NCBI RefSeq assembly: GCF_027286305.1
Contig: NZ_CP114599.1
Location: 4,225,990-4,289,989, forward strand
DNA: 64,000 nt
Direction of reading: 5' to 3'
Source of the DNA: Phenylobacterium sp. NIBR 498073
Lineage (GTDB): Bacteria > Pseudomonadota > Alphaproteobacteria > Caulobacterales > Caulobacteraceae
Position 1 is the stretch's first letter, and every line of letters begins with the position of its first letter. The translations under genes were made by a program, and so were the position numbers. This document shows positions 1 through 10,571 of this stretch, one piece after another. The notes under the pieces are model-generated. The model did not search any database, had not been told where the DNA came from, and saw only the letters and a list, made by a program, of their open reading frames with translations.

Positions 1-146
1 CCGAAGAAGGCCTGCCAGGAGGCGTCGACCGAGGCGGGGTTCGCCGCCCATTTCGCGTAGAGGTCCTCCACGAACGCGGCATTGCCGCCATAGAGGAAAG
101 AGGTCTCCGCGAGCACCTCGTTGATCAGACTGCCGTCGTCCGCCAT
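1..146 (-). CDS. sucA: 2-oxoglutarate dehydrogenase E1 component, N-terminal fragment
   Basis: Only the first 48 or so codons lie in the window; the gene runs off the left edge. The reverse strand reads MADDGSLINEV and continues through FLYGGNAAFVEDLY, the conserved N-terminal helix of E1 of the 2-oxoglutarate dehydrogenase complex, which oxidatively decarboxylates 2-oxoglutarate in the TCA cycle. An AGGA Shine-Dalgarno-like stretch precedes the ATG whose complement ends at 146. It follows sucD in the same direction after 113 bp, as in the usual alphaproteobacterial sucCDAB order. Confidence 0.85.
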   Translation of the reverse strand, partial: MADDGSLINEVLAETSFLYGGNAAFVEDLYAKWAANPASVDASWQAFF

Positions 147-228
147 TTCGTCCGTTTTCCTGGGGCCCGTCGCGCGGACTTCAGGAAGAAGGAGCCGAGC
201 GCGGACCGCCCATACTACTTAGGTTGTC

Positions 229-253
229 GCCGGGCGCCTTCCAGGCGCCCGGC
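229..253 (-). other. Intercistronic hairpin between sucD and sucA
   Basis: A perfect 10-bp inverted repeat (GCCGGGCGCC / GGCGCCCGGC) with a 5-nt loop lies just after the sucD stop codon. On the transcribed minus strand no T tract follows, so it is not a textbook intrinsic terminator. A partial terminator, a processing site or an mRNA-stabilising element are all possible. A TAGTAT hexamer a little further on (minus strand) could belong to a sucA promoter, but I cannot support that well. Confidence 0.5.
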
Positions 254-259
254 ATGCCG

Positions 260-2337
<2,078 letters not shown>

Positions 2338-2390
2338 GAGGCCGCGTAACGCGTGATCGGGAAACCCGCCGGGTTCGACGGACGGCCGGG

Positions 2391-2419
2391 GTTATAGGCG
2401 CCGGCGCTCAATGTGGCAA
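2391..2419 (-). promoter_or_regulatory. Candidate sigma-70-type promoter of sucC
   Basis: On the minus strand TTGCCA (complement of 2414-2419) and TATAAC (complement of 2391-2396) are separated by exactly 17 bases and point towards sucC. Spacing and hexamers fit a housekeeping promoter. This is pattern recognition only. Confidence 0.45.
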
Positions 2420-2574
2420 CCGCGAGCCCCCAACAAAACCGCGTATTTTCGCCTACTGTATACAATCTTGACGCCAGCGTCATCGAAGAAAGACCAATCA
2501 CAACAATCGCTCGACCAGTAGGACGCGCGAGCGCTGCGCTTCCTCATGCGGCGCAATCGTGTTTTCTCCTGCGC

Positions 2575-3348
2575 ATGCGCTCGGCGATGGCGAAATGGTT
2601 GGAGTACGGCCCCACGGGCGGGCTCGCCGGATGGCGGCGCGGCTTCGCGATCGCGGCCGTCGCGGCCGTGTTCCTGGCCGTCTCGGGCGCGTTCGGAATG
2701 GGCCAGCTCTCGCTGCTCGAGCGCCTGGCCTACTGGGGCGGAACGCTGGCCGCCGGCACCGTCTGGGGCGGACTGGCGTCGCGGTTCGTATTTCCGCGCT
2801 CCGACGCGGCCGGCGGCGTCTGGCTGCGCACCCTGCTCTACGCCCTGGTGATCGCCGGGCCGATCACGCTGCTGGTGTTCGTGGTGAACCGTCACCTGCT
2901 GCACGCGCCCACGCCGCTCCGGGCGCTGATCTCGCTGTTCGTCAGCGTCGCCCTGGTCACGCTGATGATGACCGCGGTCAACGTCCTGGCCGCCCGCGGG
3001 CGTGCGCCCGCGCAGGATCCGCAAGCCCCGGCCCCGCCCCGGTTCCTGGAGCGGCTGCCGCCTAAGCTGCGCGGCGCGGAGATCTGGGCGGTGGAATCCG
3101 AAGACCATTATCTGCGGCTGCATACCTCCCGGGGCCAGGACCTGATCCTGATGCGCCTGGCCGACGCGGTGGCGGAACTGGAGGGAATCGAGGGCGCGCA
3201 GGTGCACCGCTCATGGTGGGTGGCGCGCGAGGCCATCGCTGAGGCCCGCCGCGGCGACGGTCGGGCGACCCTGACGCTGAAGGACGGCTCCGAGGTCCCG
3301 GTCAGCCGCACCTACGCCAGGCTGCTGCGCGAGCGCGGCTGGATCTGA
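2575..3348 (+). CDS. Membrane-anchored LytTR-domain transcriptional regulator
   Basis: About 257 residues. The N-terminal half has four hydrophobic segments (roughly residues 18-36, 45-62, 76-96 and 106-125 from this start). The C-terminal 95 residues form a LytTR DNA-binding domain (WAVESEDHYLRLHT and VHRSWWVAREAI are hallmarks of the fold). Such proteins are membrane-bound regulators of unknown signal. The frame is open 54 codons further upstream, but that stretch lacks coding character, so I place the start at the ATG at 2575 (2587 is also possible). It is divergent from sucC. A TGACGC/GCGTCA inverted repeat at 2469-2482 lies upstream and could be its own binding site. Confidence 0.85.
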   Translation: MRSAMAKWLEYGPTGGLAGWRRGFAIAAVAAVFLAVSGAFGMGQLSLLERLAYWGGTLAAGTVWGGLASRFVFPRSDAAGGVWLRTLLYALVIAGPITLLVFVVNRHLLHAPTPLRALISLFVSVALVTLMMTAVNVLAARGRAPAQDPQAPAPPRFLERLPPKLRGAEIWAVESEDHYLRLHTSRGQDLILMRLADAVAELEGIEGAQVHRSWWVAREAIAEARRGDGRATLTLKDGSEVPVSRTYARLLRERGWI

Positions 3349-3385
3349 CCCATAACCTTAGGGCATGGATGACTGAACCAAGGGA

Positions 3386-3922
3386 CTAGGCGCGGCGGGC
3401 GCGCCACTGTTCCCGGGTCTGACCCCACACATCGACGCTCTCGCTGATCGGCGGCGGCAGCAGCGCGTGGCGCAGGATCGAGGAGCCGAGCTTGCGCGCC
3501 ACGCCCTGCGAATTGGTGTTGCCCGGGTCGATGCAGTGGATGACCTCGGTCCAGCCGAGATGCTCGAACGCCCAGTCGATAGCGGCGGTCGCGCCCTCGG
3601 GCGCATAGCCCTTGCCCCAGAACTCGCGGGCTATGCCCCAGCCGACCTCGGTGCCCGGCCAGCCCTCGGGCTGCCAGGGGCCGAGCCGCCCGGCCCAGCG
3701 GCCGCTCTCCTTGTCGATCACCGAGAACATTCCGAAGCCGCGCACCACCCAGGAACCGGCCATGGTGCACATCATGCGCCAGGCGGTTTCCCGCGGCTGC
3801 GGCCCGCCGAGGAACCGCGAGGCCTCCTCGTCGGCGGAAAAGGCGGCCCACGGCTCGAAGTCCTCCCCCGAGGTCGGGCGCAGGATCAGGCGGGCGGTTT
3901 CGAGGGTGGGTCCAAGGCTCAT
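3386..3922 (-). CDS. GNAT family N-acetyltransferase (RimJ/RimL-like)
   Basis: About 178 residues. It opens with the LETARLILRP strand typical of RimJ/RimL-type GNATs, has a core EVGWGIAREFWGKGYAPEG acetyl-CoA-binding motif A, and a late NTNSQGVARKLG segment. It should transfer an acetyl group to a protein N-terminus or small amine; the substrate cannot be read from sequence. Two ATGs four codons apart (3934 and 3922) are possible; I prefer 3922 because the conserved first strand then begins near residue 6. It is convergent with the LytTR gene. Confidence 0.88.
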   Translation of the reverse strand: MSLGPTLETARLILRPTSGEDFEPWAAFSADEEASRFLGGPQPRETAWRMMCTMAGSWVVRGFGMFSVIDKESGRWAGRLGPWQPEGWPGTEVGWGIAREFWGKGYAPEGATAAIDWAFEHLGWTEVIHCIDPGNTNSQGVARKLGSSILRHALLPPPISESVDVWGQTREQWRARRA

Positions 3923-4000
3923 GCCCGCGACCATTCACCGGTTCGACGCCCCGCGCCAGCGGTTCAGCCCGCGTTCAGCACGTGCGCCTAGGATCGCCGC

Positions 4001-4720
4001 ATGAGCCTGGATGGCGAACCGCCCCTGACCCTGGAGCCGCGCGACCCGCGGCCGCCCCGCCAGCACGTCGGGCGAAAGGCGCTGCTGGGCGGGGTGGCGA
4101 TCGCCTGCGTGCTGGGCGTCGGCCTGGGGCTGGCGGCGCGCCCGCAGCTGATCACCGACCAGGCCCGCCCGCCGATGCAGCCGGCGGCGGCGGGCTCGCC
4201 GGAGCGCCAGCTAGACGTCGTCATGGCAGAGCCGCCCCCGGCGCCCCCGCCGCCGCCCGGGCCGCCGCTGGAGACCCTGCCGCCGGACATGGGCGAGCCG
4301 CCGCCCGGCCTCCCGCCACCGCCGCCCGAGCCGCCCCTCGCTCCAATCCCGCGGCCTGCCCCCGCGCCGCCGCGCGCCCCGCAGGCCCCCTGGGCGCCGC
4401 AGCCGCCGGTCGCCGCCGATCCGGTGTGGGGCGTCGAGCGGCCGAGCTTCGACTGTCGCGACGCCGGCTCGCTGGCCGAGGAGATGGTCTGCACCGACGC
4501 GGTGCTGGCCGCCGCCGACCGGCACATGGCCCGCGCCTATCGCCGGGCCGAGCGCTCCGGCGCGCCGATCGAGGCCCTGCGCGAGGACCAGGACCAATGG
4601 CTGGCCTATCGCGAGGAGGCGGCGCTGCGCTCGCCCCGCGCCGTCGCCGCGGCCTATGACCGCCGCATCGGCGAGCTGGAGGCCATCGCCGCCGGCCGCG
4701 CCCGGCGCGGCGGCCGCTAG
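4001..4720 (+). CDS. Proline-rich membrane-anchored protein with C-terminal LprI-like domain
   Basis: 239 residues. A short cytoplasmic N-terminus is followed by one membrane segment (about residues 27-45), then a proline-rich linker (about 60-140) that would span periplasm or wall. The C-terminus (FDCRDAGSLAEEMVC through the YDRRIGELEA helix) resembles the lysozyme-inhibitor LprI/DUF1311 domain with its paired cysteines. A periplasmic inhibitor or adaptor role is plausible, but a binding partner is unknown. It is divergent from the GNAT gene. Confidence 0.75.
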   Translation: MSLDGEPPLTLEPRDPRPPRQHVGRKALLGGVAIACVLGVGLGLAARPQLITDQARPPMQPAAAGSPERQLDVVMAEPPPAPPPPPGPPLETLPPDMGEPPPGLPPPPPEPPLAPIPRPAPAPPRAPQAPWAPQPPVAADPVWGVERPSFDCRDAGSLAEEMVCTDAVLAAADRHMARAYRRAERSGAPIEALREDQDQWLAYREEAALRSPRAVAAAYDRRIGELEAIAAGRARRGGR

Positions 4721-4728
4721 CGCGCACG

Positions 4729-4760
4729 AAAAAGGCCGGCGCCGCGATGCGGGCCGGCCC
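4729..4760 (-). terminator. Intrinsic terminator after mdh
   Basis: Read on the minus strand, a GC-rich stem (GGCCGGCC / GCCGGCC arms) ends in a run of five T (complement of 4729-4733). It lies 24 bases past the mdh stop codon and also beyond the end of the convergent LprI-like gene. Confidence 0.7.
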
Positions 4761-4783
4761 TTCGATCGTTCGAGACGTCTGGC

Positions 4784-5770
<987 letters not shown>

Positions 5771-5807
5771 GGAACTGTCCCGTGTTTGCAGTGCGAAATC
5801 CGCACGG

Positions 5808-5836
5808 GCTCTAGACCCGCAAGGGCTTTGCGGCAA
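5808..5836 (-). promoter_or_regulatory. Candidate promoter of mdh
   Basis: On the minus strand TTGCCG (5831-5836) and TAGAGC (5808-5813) are 17 bases apart, with the -10 hexamer 38 bases before the mdh start codon. The match is moderate. Confidence 0.35.
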
Positions 5837-5880
5837 GCGCAAGTGACTCGGTGCGGCTGCGGGGCTACCTAGCTGGGGTC

Positions 5881-6291
5881 ATGTTCGAGATCGATCCGGC
5901 CTTCGTCGCCACCTCCCACGCCCTCGGCGACCTCGCCCTCAGCCACGCGCGGCTGCAGGACGACGCGCGCTATCCCTGGATCGTGCTGATCCCGCGCCGC
6001 GAGGCCATGCGCGAACTGGAAGACCTGGAGCGCGGGGATCTCGCGATCCTGACCGACGAAATCCTCGCCGCCGGCCGCGCGGTGCGGGCGTTGGGGATGG
6101 CCGTCGACAAGCTGAACGTCGGGGCGCTGGGCAACGTCACCCCGCAGCTGCACGTCCACGTGATCGGCCGGCGGGTCGGCGACAGCGCCTGGCCCGGCCC
6201 GGTCTGGGGCCACAGCGCCGCCGAGCCCTACGGCCCGGGCGAGCTGGCGCGGGCGGCGGCGGCGGCGAAGGCGGCGCTGGGCCTCGCCTAG
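5881..6291 (+). CDS. HIT (histidine triad) family protein
   Basis: 136 residues with the histidine-triad signature QLHVHVIGR near the C-terminus, preceded by the PRREAMREL strand and the KLNVGALGN segment. HIT proteins are nucleotide hydrolases or transferases acting on AMP-linked substrates; this is a short bacterial Hint/Fhit-like form. The open frame extends ten codons upstream, but the natural start is the ATG at 5881 (MFEIDPAF). It is divergent from mdh and convergent with the next gene. Confidence 0.9.
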   Translation: MFEIDPAFVATSHALGDLALSHARLQDDARYPWIVLIPRREAMRELEDLERGDLAILTDEILAAGRAVRALGMAVDKLNVGALGNVTPQLHVHVIGRRVGDSAWPGPVWGHSAAEPYGPGELARAAAAAKAALGLA

Positions 6292-7025
6292 TTCCGGCGC
6301 AGGGTGACGGCGGTGCGGTCGCGGCCTTCCAACAGGTCGCCCGACCATTCGCCCCCCGAGACCGGATTGAGCATCAGGGTCGCGACCCCGGCGCCCGGCC
6401 GCGGATAGAAGCTGGCGGTCACCTGCGAACCGACCCGCTGGATGTCGACCAGGAAGCCTGAGGCGTCCGGGGATCCGCGCCGCCGTGGGTCGCGCCAGGC
6501 GCCCTCGAGCGTTCCGCCGCCCTTGTCGACCAGCAGGAACGAATAGAGCGTCTCGCCCGAACGCGTGCGCAGCACCCAGGCGCCGTCCATCGGCCCCTGC
6601 ATCCCTTGAGCCGAGGCGAAGGACGAGCGCAGGCGGCTCTCATAGCCGAGCTCGACGGCGTTGAGCGGCGCCTCGGGGGTCTTGTCGTACTCGTCGACCG
6701 TGACCGGCGCGGTCAGCCGCGGCCGACGCGAAACCGGCGGCGGAGGCGGCGCGTAGGCCGGCGGCAGGCTGACCACCGCCAGCCGTTCGGCCGGGGGCGG
6801 CGCAGGAGCCGGGCTATAGGGAAAGGCCGGCGCGGCGGCCGGCGCCGGCTCGGGCGCAGGCGCGGCGGGCGGCGGCGCGCCGAGCGTCTCGGCGGTCTCC
6901 TCGTCGACCTGGTCGAGAATGGAGCCGATCGGATCGACGACGTCCTGCGCCTGGGCCGCCGATGCGGCGGCCAGGGCCAGGAGCCCGATCGCAGACCTCA
7001 GGAATTGGTTCAAAACACGCCTCAC
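6288..7025 (-). CDS. Exported proline-rich protein of unknown function
   Basis: 245 residues. A signal peptide (about residues 1-26, cleaved near AQA-QD) leads to an acidic segment, then an Ala/Pro-rich linker (about 45-105). A globular C-terminal domain of about 125 residues contains DGAWVLRTRSGETLYSFLLVD and GEWSGDLLEGRDRTAVTL, strand-rich and beta-barrel-like. I do not recognise a named family. Its start overlaps the stop of the CitE-like gene (ATGA), so the two are probably translated together, although no functional link is obvious. Confidence 0.8.
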   Translation of the reverse strand: MRRVLNQFLRSAIGLLALAAASAAQAQDVVDPIGSILDQVDEETAETLGAPPPAAPAPEPAPAAAPAFPYSPAPAPPPAERLAVVSLPPAYAPPPPPVSRRPRLTAPVTVDEYDKTPEAPLNAVELGYESRLRSSFASAQGMQGPMDGAWVLRTRSGETLYSFLLVDKGGGTLEGAWRDPRRRGSPDASGFLVDIQRVGSQVTASFYPRPGAGVATLMLNPVSGGEWSGDLLEGRDRTAVTLRRN

Positions 7026-7906
7026 GCCGCGGCGATGGCTTCGGCCACGGCGATCACCCGCCGCGCCTGGGCCAAGTGCAACCGCTCAACCATGCGCCCC
7101 TCGACTTTAAGAACACCCTTAGCGGCGTTTTCCGGCGAATCGAAGGCCGCGACGACCACCCGCGACCATGCGACCTCCTCCGCCGACGGACTGAAGGCGG
7201 CGTTGGCCGCCTCGACCTGGCGCGGGTGGATCAAGGTCTTGCCGTCGAAGCCGAACTCCAGCCCCTGGGCGCACTGCGCCGCCAGGCCGGCGTCGTCCTC
7301 GATCTCGTTGAACACGCCGTCCAGCACCGCCAGGCCGTGGGCGCGGCCGGCGGCGACGATCAGCGACAGCGGCCCGGCCAGGGCCGCGCGCCCGACGGTG
7401 AGGCGACAGCGCATCTCCTTGGCCAGGTCGTTGGTCCCGACCACCAGCGCCGCGAGCCCCTCGGCCCCGGCGATCTCGGCCAGCGCGAACAGCGAGGCGC
7501 AGGTCTCGACCATCGCCCACAGCGGCACCCCGCCGGCCTCGGCCGCGCCATAGGCCCGCACGTCGTGGGCGCTCGACACCTTGGGGACCAGGATCGCGTC
7601 GGGCCGCGCGTCGATGGCGGCGGCCAGGTCCTCCAGCCCCCAGGGGGTGTCGAGGCCGTTGATCCGGATCACCACCTCCCGACGACCGAAGCCGCCGGCG
7701 CGGACCGCCGCCGCCGCCTGCTCGCGGGCGAGCCCCTTGGCCTCGGGCGCGACCGCGTCCTCCAGGTCGAGGATCACCACGTCGCAGGGCAACTCGCGGG
7801 CCTTTTCGATCGCCCGGGCGTTGGCGGCGGGCATGTAGAGGGCGCTGCGGCGCGGGCGGGCGACGGTCAAGGTCGGCAGGCTCCAGGCAGGATGGCGAAG
7901 CCCCAC
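7022..7906 (-). CDS. HpcH/HpaI aldolase/citrate lyase family protein (CitE-like CoA-ester lyase)
   Basis: 294 residues with the CitE/malyl-CoA lyase TIM-barrel hallmarks: RRSALYMPA start strand, VILDLEDAVAPE (metal-binding acidic residues), VVIRINGLDTPWG, ILVPKV, and MVETCASL. The late GKTLIHPRQVEAAN motif is typical of the family. It likely cleaves or hydrolyses a malyl- or citramalyl-CoA-type thioester; exact substrate unknown. The first residues before PTLTVARPRRS are poorly conserved, so the start could be a few codons further in. It overlaps the downstream exported-protein gene by 4 bp. Confidence 0.9.
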   Translation of the reverse strand: MGLRHPAWSLPTLTVARPRRSALYMPAANARAIEKARELPCDVVILDLEDAVAPEAKGLAREQAAAAVRAGGFGRREVVIRINGLDTPWGLEDLAAAIDARPDAILVPKVSSAHDVRAYGAAEAGGVPLWAMVETCASLFALAEIAGAEGLAALVVGTNDLAKEMRCRLTVGRAALAGPLSLIVAAGRAHGLAVLDGVFNEIEDDAGLAAQCAQGLEFGFDGKTLIHPRQVEAANAAFSPSAEEVAWSRVVVAAFDSPENAAKGVLKVEGRMVERLHLAQARRVIAVAEAIAAA

Positions 7907-7928
7907 TCATAAGGGTTAGGATGGCGCC

Positions 7929-8312
7929 ATGACCACCCGCTACGACGCCGGCGCCAGAAACGTGTTGGGGGGCGAGCTGCTCGCCTGCTCGCTCGATCCC
8001 GTGACCGGATTCTTCCGCAACGGCTGCTGCGAGACCGGACCCCACGACCTGGGCCTGCACACGGTCTGCGCGGTGATGACCGCCGAGTTCCTGGCCTATT
8101 CGAAGATGGTCGGCAACGACCTGTCGACGCCGATGCCGGAGTACGGGTTCGCCGGCCTCAAGCCGGGCGACCGCTGGTGCCTGTGCGCGCCGCGCTGGAA
8201 AGAGGCGCTGGACGCCGGCGCCGCGCCGCAGGTGGTGCTGGAGGCCACCCACGAGGAGACCCTGGCGATCGTCACGCTCGGCGTCCTCAAGGACCACGCG
8301 GTCGAGGCCTAG
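7929..8312 (+). CDS. DUF2237 family protein
   Basis: 127 residues matching the DUF2237 pattern: NVLGGELLACSLDPVTGFFR, CCETGPHDLGLHTVCA, AYSKMVGNDLSTPMPE and LKPGDRWCLCAPRW. The several conserved Cys/His suggest a small metal- or ligand-binding fold, but the function of the family is unknown. It is divergent from the CitE-like gene and ends just before a palindromic element. Confidence 0.92.
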   Translation: MTTRYDAGARNVLGGELLACSLDPVTGFFRNGCCETGPHDLGLHTVCAVMTAEFLAYSKMVGNDLSTPMPEYGFAGLKPGDRWCLCAPRWKEALDAGAAPQVVLEATHEETLAIVTLGVLKDHAVEA

Positions 8313-8323
8313 GCTCCCACCCG

Positions 8324-8383
8324 TGTCATCCCGGTTTGCGCAGCAAGACCGGAATCCATTCGCGCCAAGTCGGCGGGATGAGG
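8324..8383 (-). repeat. Truncated copy of the TGTCATCCCGG palindromic element (copy 1)
   Basis: The bases from 8324 begin TGTCATCCCGGTTTGCG and continue with a short GCAAGACCGG stretch. They match the reverse complement of the right-hand end of the full copies, best the one at 59904-60037. The other half is missing or degraded, ending near a GGGATGA remnant. It sits between the convergent DUF2237 and thpR genes. Confidence 0.7.
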
Positions 8384-8412
8384 CGAGGGCCTCGCGACAG
8401 CTCGGGATAGCC

Positions 8413-8955
8413 TCAGTACAGCGGATACTCGCGCTCGGCCCGGTACCAGGAGCCCTGGTCCGACTGCCAGCTGGAATAGAGGCCGAAGCTGGTGACCCGG
8501 AACGGCTCGGTGCGCAGCAGGTTGTTTTCCTGGATCCACTTGGCGACGTCGCCCGGATTGGGCCGGCGCAGATAGGCCAGGGTGACGTGCGGCTTGTAGG
8601 CCCGGGTGTCGGGCTTGAGACCCGCGCGCCGGGCCGCGACCTCGCAGGACCGCGCCAGGTGGCGCAGGGCCTCGCTTTCCTCGACCCCGGCCCAGACCGC
8701 ATGGATGTCGGCCCCTTCGCCGAACGCCCCCACGCCCTGGAGGGACAATTCGAGCGGCCCGCCACCCACGGTGGTGAGCTCGGCATCCAGGTCGGCGGCG
8801 ACGTTCTCGGCCACGTCGCCGACGAAGCGCAAGGTGATGTGGAACGCTTCGGGCGGACGCCAGCGGGCCCCGGGCAAGCGGTCCTGGCGGGCGACGAGGT
8901 CCTGCGCGATGTCCTCGGGAATGGCGAGCGCGGCGAACAGGCGGATCATGGACAC
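8413..8955 (-). CDS. thpR: RNA 2',3'-cyclic phosphodiesterase
   Basis: 180 residues of the 2H phosphoesterase superfamily. The two catalytic motifs are seen as FHITLRFVGD (residues about 42-51) and HVTLAYLRR (about 131-139), each with the H-x-T core. The enzyme opens 2',3'-cyclic phosphates on RNA ends (formerly called 2'-5' RNA ligase). MIRLFAALAIPE is the standard N-terminus; the MSMIRLF start at 8955 may be two codons long. Single gene, convergent with DUF2237. Confidence 0.92.
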   Translation of the reverse strand: MSMIRLFAALAIPEDIAQDLVARQDRLPGARWRPPEAFHITLRFVGDVAENVAADLDAELTTVGGGPLELSLQGVGAFGEGADIHAVWAGVEESEALRHLARSCEVAARRAGLKPDTRAYKPHVTLAYLRRPNPGDVAKWIQENNLLRTEPFRVTSFGLYSSWQSDQGSWYRAEREYPLY

Positions 8956-9076
8956 CTACCTAAGGTGCTGAGGTTCTGACGCAATCGTAATCGACCCAGC
9001 CTTGCATGCGGGCCACGCCGACACGATATTTGACGATGCGCCCGCTCGGGGCGCGTCTAGAAGGGCCAACTTCCCT

Positions 9077-9826
9077 ATGAGCGACTTCAACCGCGGCTAC
9101 GCGCGCTCGATCCCCGCAGATCGCGCCGACATGTCGGTGGACGCGGGTCTGCGCAGCTTCATGCTCGGCGTCTACAACAAGGTAGCGCTGGGTCTCCTGC
9201 TCTCCGCCGCTCTGGCGTACGTGACCGGATCGTTCCCGCCGGTTCGCGACCTGATGTTCAGCGTCTCGCCGTCGGGCAAGGTCGGCTACACCCTGCTCGG
9301 CATGATCGTGGCCTTCGCGCCGCTGGCCGTGATCCTCTTCGGCGCCTTCGCCATGAAGAACGTCACGCCGCGCTCGTCGGGCATCTATTACTGGACCATC
9401 GTCAGCCTGATCGGCGCGGGTCTGGGCGTGCTGACCTTCGTCTACACGGGCGCCTCGATCTTCTCGACGTTCCTGATCACCGCGGCGGCCTTCGGCGGCC
9501 TGTCGCTGTTCGGGTACACGACGAAGAAGGACCTGACCGGTTTCGGCAGCTTCCTGATCATCGGCCTGATCGGCCTGGTGGTCGCGAGCATCGTCAACAT
9601 CTTCCTGGCCAGCAGCATGATGGGCTTCATCATCAGCATCGCCGGCGTGCTGATCTTCGCGGGCCTGATCGCCTACGACACCCAGCGCCTGAAGATGAGT
9701 TACTACGAGATGGGCGGCGACCACACGGCCCAGGCCGTGGCCACCAACTACGGCGCGCTCAGCCTGTACCTGAACTTCATCAACCTGTTCCAATTCCTGC
9801 TCAGCATCTTCGGCGACCGCCGCTAA
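9077..9826 (+). CDS. Bax inhibitor-1/YccA family membrane protein
   Basis: 249 residues with seven hydrophobic segments after a soluble N-terminus of about 35 residues. FMLGVYNKVALGLLLSAALA is the typical first helix, and IAYDTQRLK near residue 200 with the final SLYLNFINLFQFLLSIFG segment are signatures of the BI-1/YccA/YbhL family. Members are proposed pH-sensitive calcium leak channels or FtsH modulators. The ATG at 9077 (MSDFNRGYAR) is preferred over the upstream in-frame candidate. A strong terminator follows. Confidence 0.93.
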   Translation: MSDFNRGYARSIPADRADMSVDAGLRSFMLGVYNKVALGLLLSAALAYVTGSFPPVRDLMFSVSPSGKVGYTLLGMIVAFAPLAVILFGAFAMKNVTPRSSGIYYWTIVSLIGAGLGVLTFVYTGASIFSTFLITAAAFGGLSLFGYTTKKDLTGFGSFLIIGLIGLVVASIVNIFLASSMMGFIISIAGVLIFAGLIAYDTQRLKMSYYEMGGDHTAQAVATNYGALSLYLNFINLFQFLLSIFGDRR

Positions 9827-9854
9827 GCGCTGACCTGGAACGACAGCCTTCGAG

Positions 9855-9885
9855 CCCCGGCGGGAAACCGCCGGGGTTTTTGTTT
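9855..9885 (+). terminator. Rho-independent terminator after the Bax inhibitor-1 gene
   Basis: Perfect 9-bp stem (CCCCGGCGG / CCGCCGGGG) with a GAAA tetraloop, followed by TTTTTGTTT. It starts 29 bases after the stop codon and serves the plus-strand gene. Confidence 0.92.
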
Positions 9886-9887
9886 GG

Positions 9888-10220
9888 CTAGTCGACCACC
9901 TTGAAGCGGCCCTTGTCGAAGAAGCGCAGCACCTGCTCCAGCTCGTGGCCGCGGCGCAGGATCATGCCGCCCTGGCCGATCACCGCCCAGGCGCCCTGGC
10001 GGCGGGCCAGGGCCGGCCGCTTTTCGATGCGGTAGAGCGGCGCCTCGGAGGCGCGGCGGAACACCGAGAACACGCAGGCGTCGGCCAGCGCGCCGATGCC
10101 GTAGTCGCGCCATTCGCCGGCGGCGACCATGCGTCCATAAAGGGCGAGAAGGCGGTCGAGCTCGCGTCGCTCGAAAAAGACCTGCACGGTCCGAGGCTGC
10201 TGTTGCGGATCAAGCGCCAT
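9888..10220 (-). CDS. DUF2794 domain-containing protein
   Basis: 110 residues. The VFFERRELDRLLALYGRMVAAGEWRDYGI opening and the ACVFSVFRRASEAPLYRIEKRP centre match DUF2794, a small conserved alphaproteobacterial family of unknown function. It is convergent with the Bax inhibitor-1 gene, with the terminator between them. No signal peptide or membrane segment. Confidence 0.9.
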   Translation of the reverse strand: MALDPQQQPRTVQVFFERRELDRLLALYGRMVAAGEWRDYGIGALADACVFSVFRRASEAPLYRIEKRPALARRQGAWAVIGQGGMILRRGHELEQVLRFFDKGRFKVVD

Positions 10221-10571
10221 CGCCGTCGAGCGTGCCTTAATTTCCGGCCGCCGACAAATGCTCAGTGCGCGGCGATCCGTTGCGTCGCTGACACGCCTGC
10301 CGCCTATCTAAAACAACCGTAATCTTGCGCCACGGAAAGACCTTATTTCGGTCGTTCGCGCGCCTGATCCGCCTTCGATAGTGACATCGTCGGTTGATCG
10401 GAGACCTGCTGGTCCCGGATCCTGAACAGCCCCCCCAGCCCCCCTGGATCGCGGGCTTCGGTCAGCCGACGCTACTTCATTGAGCACCACCCCATGCGAG
10501 CCCGCGCGGATCCTCCCCCCCCTCCCGCGCGGGCTTGTTGGCGTCTGGATCCCTGAAAACTCAGTCGCGGG
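10221..10571. other. Gene-free interval with a GC-rich inverted repeat
   Basis: About 350 bp between the DUF2794 and DUF1223 genes hold no credible ORF and no tRNA, 4.5S or tmRNA signature that I can recognise. Notable are two runs of seven and six C near 10429-10444 and an inverted repeat GCCCGCGCG / CGCGCGGGC (10500-10508 and 10526-10534) around a C-rich loop. The hairpin lies past the end of the minus-strand DUF1223 gene and may terminate it, or it may end an unrecognised plus-strand small RNA. Confidence 0.5.

Noticed and set aside
7119..8786. A 555-codon minus-strand frame across the CitE-like, DUF2237 and ThpR genes
   Set aside because: It runs out of frame through three supported genes with Arg/Pro-rich nonsense composition.
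10320..10560. Possible 6S, 4.5S or tmRNA gene
   Set aside because: I could not find the conserved loop sequences of 4.5S RNA or tmRNA, nor a convincing 6S bulge; kept only as an unexplained gap.
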